From JADFWK01 sp035527895 (GTDB lineage: Bacteria; Desulfobacterota; DSM-4660; Desulfatiglandales; B25-G16), in contig DATKZQ010000106.1 of the NCBI GenBank assembly GCA_035527895.1, positions 1 to 64,000 on the forward strand: 64,000 nucleotides of DNA, read 5' to 3'. Shown here one piece after another: positions 35,652 through 43,086 of the stretch. The notes beneath the pieces are model-generated. The model ran no database searches. It was not told the origin of the DNA and saw only the letters and a list, made by a program, of their open reading frames with translations. The stretch's first letter is position 1, and every line of letters starts with the position of its first letter. The position numbers and the translations under genes are program-made.

Positions 35652-36674
35652 ATGGAGCATATCTGGATTAAGGACATAAAGGAAAACGATACGGTAAATG
35701 GTGACTATCTGGTTACCAATAAGACACTCGGCCAAACACGTCAAGGGAATGCCTTCCTCACCCTTACCTTGGCTGATAAGACCGGGGCCCTTGAGGCCCG
35801 GGTATGGGATAATGTTGAACAGATATCAGCGCAATTTAGAGAGCGTGAGGTCGTCACCGCAGTGGGGCAGGCAAACACTTACCGGAATCAGATTCAGATC
35901 CAGATACATGGGCTAAAACGGAATCCATCCCCGGTGGATACCACGATCTTTCTTGATTCTACCGCCCAAGATACCGGCCATATGCTTTCCGAACTGAAGA
36001 AACTGACCCACCGGATAGAAAACAGGCACTTTAAAATGCTCATCGATTCCTTTATGGCTGATCATAGCTTTATCTCGCAGTTTAAGAAAGCGCCGGCAGC
36101 GAAGTATTTCCATCATGGTTATCTGGGAGGACTCCTGGAACATACCCTCTCGGTTTCCCTAATTGTGGTAAAGATGTCTGAGCACTACCCTGATCTCGAT
36201 GGGGATCTTTTACTGACCGGGGCCGTTTTGCATGACATCGGCAAAATTGATGAGCTTACCTACGATCTCAGCATAGACTATTCAGACCGGGGGAGGCTGC
36301 TTGGGCATATCGTCTTGGGTGTTTTGATGGTGGAAGAAAAACTGAAGACCTTGAAGGACTTTCCCCCTGAACTCGCTACCCGTCTCAAACATCTTATCCT
36401 GAGCCATCACGGCGAATTTGAATTCGGCTCCCCAAAGCGACCCAAATTCTTGGAGGCCTTCGCCCTTCATCTTATAGATGACCTCGATGCCAAGATGAAC
36501 GGTTTGAGTAAGCTCTTGAGGGATGACCGGCAGGAAGGGTCTTGGACTGCCTTCAACCACTTATTCCAGCGATATTTCTTTAAGGGGAGCGCTGCTGAAG
36601 AGCCGGGTAAAAAACGTGAGGGTATTCCAATAAAAGAAACTGACCAGAGATATCTCTTTCCTGTGGATCTTTAA
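35652..36674 (+). CDS. YhaM-like 3'-5' exoribonuclease (OB + HD)
   Basis: A 340-residue protein with an N-terminal OB-fold nucleic-acid-binding domain (about 1-90; FLTLTLADKTGALEARVWD) and an HD phosphohydrolase domain (about 150-290). Metal ligands include His164 in LLEHTLSV and His194-Asp195 in LHDIGK, followed by a distal ILSHHGEFEFGS. This is the architecture of YhaM, a 3'-5' exonuclease for RNA and single-stranded DNA. Length fits the family. It is a single-gene unit followed at once by a partial palindromic repeat. Confidence 0.88.
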   Translation: MEHIWIKDIKENDTVNGDYLVTNKTLGQTRQGNAFLTLTLADKTGALEARVWDNVEQISAQFREREVVTAVGQANTYRNQIQIQIHGLKRNPSPVDTTIFLDSTAQDTGHMLSELKKLTHRIENRHFKMLIDSFMADHSFISQFKKAPAAKYFHHGYLGGLLEHTLSVSLIVVKMSEHYPDLDGDLLLTGAVLHDIGKIDELTYDLSIDYSDRGRLLGHIVLGVLMVEEKLKTLKDFPPELATRLKHLILSHHGEFEFGSPKRPKFLEAFALHLIDDLDAKMNGLSKLLRDDRQEGSWTAFNHLFQRYFFKGSAAEEPGKKREGIPIKETDQRYLFPVDL

Positions 36675-36678
36675 TGAA

Positions 36679-36702
36679 GCCCCCTGAAGTAAGCTGCAGG
36701 GT
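36679..36702. repeat. modular palindromic repeat, partial copy C
   Basis: CCCCCTGAAGTAAGCTGCAGGGTAT resembles only the first hairpin module of the repeats at 31390 and 52899, with some divergence. The other modules are missing. It sits in the 65 bp between the YhaM-like gene and the convergent symporter gene. Confidence 0.5.
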
Positions 36703-36739
36703 ATTCTGGCGAAGGCGAATAAGCAAGACCACAGACGAT

Positions 36740-38113
36740 TTATTGTCCCATCCCAAACAGCCGAAATAATCGGCTTCCTCCTATCAGGACCAGTCCGGAG
36801 AGAAAAAAACCGTAAAGCCCTGAATCAGCTACACCCATAATTTTGCCTATCAGCGCCAACCCACCCCCCACCACCATGGCAGAGATCGCCCCTGCCCTAT
36901 TGAGGCCGAGCTTATCCCTGTAAAAGCCAAGCAGTATTGGTAAAACCAGTCCTGAAGTATAGATGGTGTACCCGAGAAGGAGCGATGGGATAACTCCTTT
37001 CAGCGTCAGTGCAACAAGCAGCGAGAAAATCCCTATCATGATAATGAAAACACGGGCAAGCAGAAGCAGCGTTTTCTCAGGAAGATTAGATCCCACAAGG
37101 GGCCTTATGATGTCCATTGAGAGAATCGTGCTCGTTGTTAACAGGCAGGTGTCTGCCGACGACATCAGGGCGGAGAGGAGCGCTGCAATAACAAGCCCGT
37201 TTAATCCCACCGGAAACAGGTGGTTAATCATGGTGGGAAATGCCGACTCCGGGCTTATCTGAGGAAACAGTACCCTGGCCGACATGCCTATCATGGTTAT
37301 GATAAACGCACAGGGGACCAGGGCAAGGGCTATTACCACGGTTGCACGTCTTGCGACCGTTTTGTCCCGGGCACAGAAGATCCGGGAATAGATATCAGGC
37401 CCTACCAGATAGGTGGAGCCCACCAACAGCAGATATCCTAGCAATGCCTTCCAGGTAAAGTATTTATTTACGGGAAATGAGAAATGGTCACTGCCGAGGG
37501 CATCTCTCATTGAGGAAACACCTCCCACGTTTCCGAGGCACAGGGGAATAATGGCAAAGATAGCAACGATAATGATGAGGCTCTGGATCGTATCGGTGCG
37601 AACAACTGAATGTTGCCCGCCAAGCAAGGTATAAACGATAAACACGATACTGGTGATTACCATCAAAAGAGCAGGCGGCAAATTGAGAATGGTCTGCAGA
37701 ATCTTGCCTGCTGCTACGATCTGGCCGGCAATAATCCCCGTCCAGGCCACCACGATCAGCGCTGAGGCAAGTAGCCTGGCTTCCGGCCCGTACTGTTCTT
37801 CAAGAATCTCAGGCAAGGTGTACACGGCGTATCCCCTCACCTTCTCAGCCAAAAAGAGGCCGAGCAAAAAAAGGCCGATCGCCCCGACCAGCAGCCACCA
37901 TGCCCCGACCAGTCCCTGTTTAAAACCTAAACCGGCCATACCAATGGTAGATGAACCGCCGACGATGGTGGCAAAGAGGGATCCGGCTATAAAAGGAAAG
38001 GTCGCTGCCCTATCGGCAACAAAAAAGCTGTTTATCCCCTTGATGAACTTGAAGGATCTTGTGCCAATAAAAATCAGGGCAACGAAGTATATGAAAACAA
38101 TCGTGATATCCAT
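36740..38113 (-). CDS. sodium:solute symporter (SSS family)
   Basis: A 457-residue integral membrane protein with about 13 hydrophobic helices. The N-terminal TM1-TM3 region includes FFVADRAATFPFIAGSLFATIVGGSS, given here in part, and GMAGLGFKQGLVGAWW, typical of SSS proteins; sodium-site Ser/Thr residues occur in SALMSSADTCLLT. It couples sodium entry to uptake of a solute such as proline, pantothenate, acetate or another small organic compound, which cannot be assigned. It is convergent with the YhaM-like gene. Confidence 0.88.
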   Translation of the reverse strand: MDITIVFIYFVALIFIGTRSFKFIKGINSFFVADRAATFPFIAGSLFATIVGGSSTIGMAGLGFKQGLVGAWWLLVGAIGLFLLGLFLAEKVRGYAVYTLPEILEEQYGPEARLLASALIVVAWTGIIAGQIVAAGKILQTILNLPPALLMVITSIVFIVYTLLGGQHSVVRTDTIQSLIIIVAIFAIIPLCLGNVGGVSSMRDALGSDHFSFPVNKYFTWKALLGYLLLVGSTYLVGPDIYSRIFCARDKTVARRATVVIALALVPCAFIITMIGMSARVLFPQISPESAFPTMINHLFPVGLNGLVIAALLSALMSSADTCLLTTSTILSMDIIRPLVGSNLPEKTLLLLARVFIIMIGIFSLLVALTLKGVIPSLLLGYTIYTSGLVLPILLGFYRDKLGLNRAGAISAMVVGGGLALIGKIMGVADSGLYGFFLSGLVLIGGSRLFRLFGMGQ

Positions 38114-38489
38114 AGATTGCGTCGGTGATATGAAAAAAATTGTCCCACCTTACGTGCTTTGCGCCGCAATGTCAAACGATTACATGGCCCCATGTGATCA
38201 CCCTTTGGAACACAAACTTGTTGCAAACACTACCTTTTTTTGTTAGACAGAAAACCTGCGTCTTTCGTCTTACAGAACGTTTCCGCTATGCACTAGCGTG
38301 GATTCTTTCTATAGAAATTAAAATCTTATGACCGCGCATAGGCCGCCTCAAAGGAGTATCGGATGACCGAGGAGTTTATCACGGGGGAGCGGGAGGATTA
38401 AGTAGAGTAGGCACTAAGCAGTAAGGAGTAAGGAGAAAACTGCTTACTTTCTTTCTGCATACTTCATGCTTTAAGACAAGGAGGATTAG
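38114..38489. other. divergent intergenic region
   Basis: About 375 bp between the symporter and the aldolase-like gene. It contains short GTAAGGAGTAAGGAG repeats near 38420-38433 and an AAGGAGGATTAG ribosome-binding site before 38490. No gene recognised. Confidence 0.4.
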
Positions 38490-39284
38490 ATGGACTGGGG
38501 TATTGAAAACAGGCTTTCCAGACTGGTCAAGGAAGACGGTCGCTGCCAGTTTCTGCCTATCGATCATGGCTACTTCCAGGGCCCGACGAGCTGCCTTGAG
38601 AAGCCCTCTGAAACCATAGAAGGGCTTCTACCTTATGCTGACGGCCTTTTCGTCACCAGAGGCGTATTGCGCTCATCGGTTCCATCCAACACGTCAACAC
38701 CAATCATTTTGAGGGTTTCCGGGGGTACAAGCGTTATAGGTGCAGACTTGTCCAACGAGACCATCACCACCTCGATAGATGAAGTCATCAGGCTCAATGC
38801 TGCTGCTGTAGGTATGTCCATATTTGTGGGTTCGGACTACGAGAAACAGACACTGAGCAACTTGAGCCAGCTTGTTAACCAGTGCGAACCATACGGTATT
38901 CCGGTGATGGCCGTAACTGCGGTGGGCAAGGAGCTGGAAAAAAGGACTGCCCGGTATCTGGCGCTGAGCTGTAGAATTGCAGCTGAATTGGGAGCAAGGA
39001 TTGTAAAAACCTATTATAGCCCGGAGGATTTTGACAAGGTAGTCGAAGGGTGCCCCGTGCCGGTTGTTATTGCAGGTGGCCCGAAGTGTGAGACAGAGCT
39101 TGAGGTGTTTGAGTTTGTCTATGATGGCATTCAGAAAGGGGCAATAGGCGTGAATCTTGGAAGAAACGTCTGGCAGAATCGCCATCCCGTGCCCATGATG
39201 AGGGCTTTACACGCTGTTATTCATAACAATGCAACACCCAGAGAGGCCCAGGAACTCTACCATGACCTCAGCAAGAAGGGGTAG
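38490..39284 (+). CDS. class I aldolase of the DeoC/FbaB family (LsrF-like)
   Basis: A 264-residue TIM-barrel enzyme. The N-terminal FLPIDHGYFQGP, the Schiff-base Lys173 in ARIVKTYY and the phosphate-binding segments VVIAGGPKCE and GAIGVNLGRNVWQ place it with LsrF and archaeal class I fructose-bisphosphate aldolase or ADH-synthase relatives. It would cleave or form a C-C bond of a phosphorylated sugar or dione. AAGGAGG precedes the ATG. The zinc dehydrogenase gene begins 60 bp downstream, so they likely form a two-gene sugar or polyol pathway. Confidence 0.83.
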   Translation: MDWGIENRLSRLVKEDGRCQFLPIDHGYFQGPTSCLEKPSETIEGLLPYADGLFVTRGVLRSSVPSNTSTPIILRVSGGTSVIGADLSNETITTSIDEVIRLNAAAVGMSIFVGSDYEKQTLSNLSQLVNQCEPYGIPVMAVTAVGKELEKRTARYLALSCRIAAELGARIVKTYYSPEDFDKVVEGCPVPVVIAGGPKCETELEVFEFVYDGIQKGAIGVNLGRNVWQNRHPVPMMRALHAVIHNNATPREAQELYHDLSKKG

Positions 39285-39344
39285 CGACCTGCAGGCCATC
39301 TGCGACCTAGTGAGTCACCGACCACATTGAGCGGGGTATGTGCC

Positions 39345-40364
39345 ATGCAATGCGCGATGTACTATAGCAACAGGGATGTACGGCTTGAAGAGATTCCCGT
39401 ACCTGAAATAGGCCCTGACGAGCTCCTGGTCAAAATGCATGCATGCGGCGTGTGTGGCAGTGACGTGCTGGAATGGTACCGGCTCAAAAAGGCGCCGCTG
39501 GTCCTCGGCCACGAGATGACAGGGGAGATAGCTGCCGCTGGGACGAACGTTACGGGCTACTCATTAGGGGATCGGGTCTTTGTATCCCACCATGTTCCCT
39601 GTAATACCTGCCACTACTGTCTGAACGGTCACCACACGGTATGCGACACCCTAAGAGCAACGAATTTTGATCCCGGAGGATTTGCCGAGTTTATCAGGGT
39701 GCCTAAGATCAATGTGGACCGAGGAGTCTACCTTCTGCCCGATGAGATGACTTACGAGGAGGGAACCTTTATCGAGCCTCTGGCTTGTGTATTGAGAGGC
39801 CAAAAAATTGCCCGCTTACAGCCGGGCCAAACAGTCTTGATAATGGGAGGTGGGATATCAGGTTTGCTCCACCTCAAACTGGCACGAGCATTGGGGGCTG
39901 GCTCTGTAACCGTAGTTGACCTACACGAAGAGCGGCTGGCTTTCGCGAAGCGCTTCGGGGCAAGAGCATGTCTTCTGGCGCCCGACCTTACGCCGGAAAA
40001 GCTAAGAAAGGTCAACCAAGGGCGTCTGGCAGATCTCGTAATTGTTTCAGCCGGTGCCGTAGGTGCATTTGACAGGGCATGGCATTGCGCGGATAGAGGC
40101 GGAACAGTACTCCTTTTTGCTCCGCCCGAGCCTGGTGTTAAGCTCGCCCTTCCCGCATTTGACATCTGGAATAACGGGATAACCATTGCCACGGCGTATG
40201 CCGGCGCTCCCCAGGACATAACCCAGGCAATAGAATTGATCAGATCACATAACCTTGTAGTAAGCGACATGATAACTCATCGTTTCCCGCTGGCTCGAGC
40301 GGGGGAAGCCTTTTCGCTTGTTGAGAATGCTCAGGACTCACTCAAAGTAATTATTGAGCCATAA
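39345..40364 (+). CDS. zinc-dependent alcohol/polyol dehydrogenase
   Basis: A 339-residue medium-chain dehydrogenase. Catalytic zinc ligands are Cys37 (CGVCGSD), His56 and Glu57 (GHEMTGE); structural zinc Cys are 86, 89, 92 and 100. NAD(P) binding is through LIMGGGISGLLHLKLA. The best matches by motif are sorbitol or threonine dehydrogenase-like enzymes. The ATG at 39345 was chosen over a TTG at 39327. It probably works with the aldolase encoded just upstream, oxidising a secondary alcohol. Confidence 0.88.
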   Translation: MQCAMYYSNRDVRLEEIPVPEIGPDELLVKMHACGVCGSDVLEWYRLKKAPLVLGHEMTGEIAAAGTNVTGYSLGDRVFVSHHVPCNTCHYCLNGHHTVCDTLRATNFDPGGFAEFIRVPKINVDRGVYLLPDEMTYEEGTFIEPLACVLRGQKIARLQPGQTVLIMGGGISGLLHLKLARALGAGSVTVVDLHEERLAFAKRFGARACLLAPDLTPEKLRKVNQGRLADLVIVSAGAVGAFDRAWHCADRGGTVLLFAPPEPGVKLALPAFDIWNNGITIATAYAGAPQDITQAIELIRSHNLVVSDMITHRFPLARAGEAFSLVENAQDSLKVIIEP

Positions 40365-40789
40365 TTCGCCCTTACGCATCATGCTCCTGAGACAGCCCTC
40401 ATGCTAAAAGGAATGCTCAAGAGACAGCCTGCTGGCACTGATCTTCCGAATGCCCTTTTGGTGTTTGTCTCAGTCTTCTTCACGGGTGTTCCCAATCGTT
40501 TCCAAAGAAATGAACTCCCTTTTTAATAGCAGGCTCCATCGCTATTTCGCCTTAACGCCCGATCCGGCTTTCCCCGAGCAGCGCAAACCATCGAATCTCA
40601 CAATTGTTAACTATGTATGTCATAAAACTGTTTTCACTATTGGTTTTGGGATGGACTCTGCAATCGACACAATACAATGCCCGCAAAAATGAGTAGCGAA
40701 AAAAAGAAAAAATATGTTATTCTAGATTAATAGCGAGGAGGTAGGCTGTTTTTTCTTGTTTCAATTCAACGTTTCCTCTAGGGTGAAGA
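40365..40789. other. intergenic region with a 17-bp direct repeat
   Basis: ATGCTCCTGAGACAGCC at 40381-40397 recurs with two mismatches at 40413-40429, a 32-bp period. The right end is A+T-rich (TATGTTATTCTAGAT near 40712) and may contain the promoter of the next operon. No gene is supported. Confidence 0.5.
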
Positions 40790-41170
40790 TTGTTCTCCAT
40801 GGATAGCACGGTTTACGTTCGTCTTTATGAGGAGCTGAATGATTACCTTCCTGAAGAAAAAAGAAAAAGAACATTCAGCCTATCCCTTAAAGGCTCAGCC
40901 ACTGTCGAAGAAGCAATCTACCTGCTGGGAGTGCCGCCCGAGGAGGTTGATCTGGTTCTCGTGAACGGCGAGTCTGTTCCGTTTAGCCACATTGCTCAAG
41001 ACGACGACCGGATCAGCATATATCCCATTTTTGAATCCTTGGACGTCAGCGCGGTAACAATGCTTCGGGATGAATCATTGCTTGCCATAAAACTGGGCAA
41101 AGAGGCTAAAGACCTTTCAACCAAAAAGTCAACATTGAAAGGAGACATAAATGGCCAGAAAAAAGATTGA
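40790..41170 (+). CDS. Mut7-C-ubiquitin / MoaD-ThiS-like protein
   Basis: A 126-residue beta-grasp protein. VYVRLYEELNDYLPEEKRKRTF, in part, and EEVDLVLVNGESVPFSH ... DRISIYPIFESLDV match the ubiquitin-like domain that is usually fused to a Mut7-C PIN-type RNase domain. Here the RNase domain is absent and the C-terminus is a charged tail without the Gly-Gly end of sulfur carriers, so sulfur transfer is unlikely. Start is TTG at 40790 (AGGGTGA upstream) or ATG at 40799. It overlaps the HTH gene by 20 bp. Confidence 0.75.
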   Translation: MFSMDSTVYVRLYEELNDYLPEEKRKRTFSLSLKGSATVEEAIYLLGVPPEEVDLVLVNGESVPFSHIAQDDDRISIYPIFESLDVSAVTMLRDESLLAIKLGKEAKDLSTKKSTLKGDINGQKKD

Positions 41171-41420
41171 TGAAGCAATAAGGCAAAAGGTCACAAAGGC
41201 CCATGCAAGTAGACTTCCCATGAGGAAGATAGCCAGAGAATACGGGGTGAGTCTCTCGAGCGTCAGCAGAATCGTAAAAGAAGAGGGGGCACCAGTTGCT
41301 GTGCAAGAGGCGCGGCTGGACAAAGAGCGGGAAGAGAAGAAAAAGAGGATAGAGCAAATCGAAAAGAGGATAGCGGAGCTCGAACAGAAGATCCATGAGT
41401 TAGAGGCCAAGAAGAGATAG
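41151..41420 (+). CDS. small HTH / coiled-coil protein
   Basis: An 89-residue protein. Residues about 22-43 (MRKIAREYGVSLSSVSRIVKE) form a helix-turn-helix of the Hin-recombinase/transposase type, and 55-89 form a charged coiled coil of EKRI-type heptads. It may be a DNA-binding regulator that dimerises through the coil. GAAAGGAGA precedes the ATG inside the upstream gene. Its stop overlaps the start of the next gene by one base (TAGTG). Confidence 0.7.
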   Translation: MARKKIDEAIRQKVTKAHASRLPMRKIAREYGVSLSSVSRIVKEEGAPVAVQEARLDKEREEKKKRIEQIEKRIAELEQKIHELEAKKR

Positions 41421-41911
41421 TGGTGGAGAGTTTAGAAAATCCAACCATTTTTATTCATGGCCAAGAGAGCAGCAGTCAAGGAACAAAGGGCCGTTTTTTT
41501 AGAGAGCTTGCCCCACGAATGATTATCCCCGATTTCGTAAGTGATCTATCGAATCGGATGTCAAAGCTCAATGAGATCCTCCGCGGTAGGAGTGCGATAA
41601 CTATGATAGGCTCCTCTTTAGGGGGGCTGATGGCTGGGCTCTATGCATTTCAAAATCGTGACAAGGTCAAGAAACTCATTCTCCTGGCCCCTGCCCTTAA
41701 TCTACCGGAGTTTGAACCATATCTTTCGGAAACGCTTACGGTTCCCGTTTCTGTGTTTCACGGAAAGAATGACGAGGTCATTCCCTGCCAGGCCATAAAG
41801 GTCATCGCCGAAAGGGTATTTCCAAAGCTGACCTTCACCGTTCTTGATGATGACCATCGTCTCACCACGACGTTTGCGAAAATTGATTGGCCTCAACTCC
41901 TTTTCGACTGA
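41420..41911 (+). CDS. YqiA-like small alpha/beta hydrolase
   Basis: A 163-residue alpha/beta-fold esterase. The nucleophile elbow is GSSLGG (Ser66), with Asp118 in GKNDEVIP and His146 in DDDHRL completing the triad; IFIHGQESSSQGTKG is the oxyanion loop typical of the YqiA/UPF0227 group. The GTG start overlaps the HTH stop by one base, so translation is coupled. Substrate unknown. Confidence 0.82.
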   Translation: MVESLENPTIFIHGQESSSQGTKGRFFRELAPRMIIPDFVSDLSNRMSKLNEILRGRSAITMIGSSLGGLMAGLYAFQNRDKVKKLILLAPALNLPEFEPYLSETLTVPVSVFHGKNDEVIPCQAIKVIAERVFPKLTFTVLDDDHRLTTTFAKIDWPQLLFD

Positions 41912-42083
41912 ATGCGCCAGGGTCAACGATCGGCTGTCAGCATAAGAAATGGCCGCCCACAGCGAAAATGCGAACGGCCAAAAGGGAAGAATCAATTGTA
42001 AAGGCCCTGTTGGAACCTAACTACCGCGGCCTGGGGCCTCTTCACGTTTTCATAAACCTCGGTGACTTTGTCTGTGCTCTGCT

Positions 42084-42686
42084 TTACTCCTCCAACTCCA
42101 CGTTCCAGTACAGATAATCCCTCCACGATTGGGGCATATGCCTGAACTGAAGGGTAATCTTCAGGATTGGCAACCATTCAGGCCTGCTCGGTCTCCGGAC
42201 CAAGGCCATTGAGGCCTCCGATGGAATCCTGCCTCCTTTCTTTCTGTTGCATTCAATACAACAGCTGACGATATTCTCCCACTCTGTCTTTCCACCCCTT
42301 GCCCTTGGCAGCACATGATCCCAGGTAAGCTCGGGCGAAGGAAATTGGCTGCCGCAATACTGACACCTGTAATCATCCCTGATATAGATATTCTGCCTGC
42401 AGAACCTTACCGGCCTCTTTGGTCTTCTAACAAATCTTAGGAGCCGAACAACAGCGGGCAACTTGATTGCGAAACTTACGGAATGTATCTCCTTATTGTA
42501 TTCCTCGAGCACCTCCACCTTCCCAAGGGTGAGCATGATGATCGCCCGCTTCCAGTTAATGACCTTGAGGGGCTCATACGTAATATTTAGAAGTAGTACC
42601 TGTTCCACCGCAACAAACCTAGCAAACCAACAAAAATCAAAGTGCCTTAACGTGCCATTTTGCCTTAGAATATTTACCCCGATCAT
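42084..42686 (-). CDS. HNH endonuclease family protein
   Basis: A 200-residue protein with VLLLNITYEPLKVINWKRAI, in part, then the HNH core CQYCGSQFPSPELTWDHVLP and ENIVSCCIECNRKKGGR. Two C-x2-C pairs bind structural zinc and the Asp-His of TWDHV is catalytic. Chromosomal proteins of this kind are common and uncharacterised. Homologues start near VLLLN, so a GTG at 42608 may be the true start. It converges with the alpha/beta hydrolase trio. Confidence 0.83.
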   Translation of the reverse strand: MIGVNILRQNGTLRHFDFCWFARFVAVEQVLLLNITYEPLKVINWKRAIIMLTLGKVEVLEEYNKEIHSVSFAIKLPAVVRLLRFVRRPKRPVRFCRQNIYIRDDYRCQYCGSQFPSPELTWDHVLPRARGGKTEWENIVSCCIECNRKKGGRIPSEASMALVRRPSRPEWLPILKITLQFRHMPQSWRDYLYWNVELEE

Positions 42687-43086
42687 AAGGTTCTGTCAAT
42701 TATTTTGTGCAAAATTCCTCCTGGCCAATTCTCTGAAGAAAGACAGATAATCACGCACTTTTCCCGCAGAACAAGACCAATCACCTAATCCGGCTCCACC
42801 CACGAAATCGTCTCAACCAATACAGAAGCAACAGCAAATCCTCCCCTTATTTGTAGCGAATTATTACCCACCGCTTCGAGCACAAGGTTCTTGACAGTCC
42901 ATTAATATTATTATAGTTTTTAGCTGTTACAGATTTCACGATTCACTCCTTTGTCAGAAGGGATTACTTGGCATCTATTCATCATATCGCATTCAAATCC
43001 TGAAGCAGGCTGACCAAGACCGTCAATGACGTTGTGTGAAAAGCTCGTAACGATGAGCAATCCCAGATCTAAACCCGAGGTTCTGT
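42687..43086. other. intergenic region upstream of the T6SS locus
   Basis: About 400 bp that should hold the main T6SS promoter. TTGACA at 42891-42896 and TATAGT at 42912-42917 form a sigma-70-like pair, but with a short 15-bp spacer. No sigma-54 site was found here. Confidence 0.4.

Noticed and set aside
35413..35679. 88-codon frame over the palindromic repeat
   Set aside because: Encoded entirely by the repeat element and its flanks; typical spurious ORF.
42891..42917. Firm sigma-70 promoter for the T6SS locus
   Set aside because: The TTGACA and TATAGT boxes are only 15 bp apart, below the usual 16-18; kept only as a remark.
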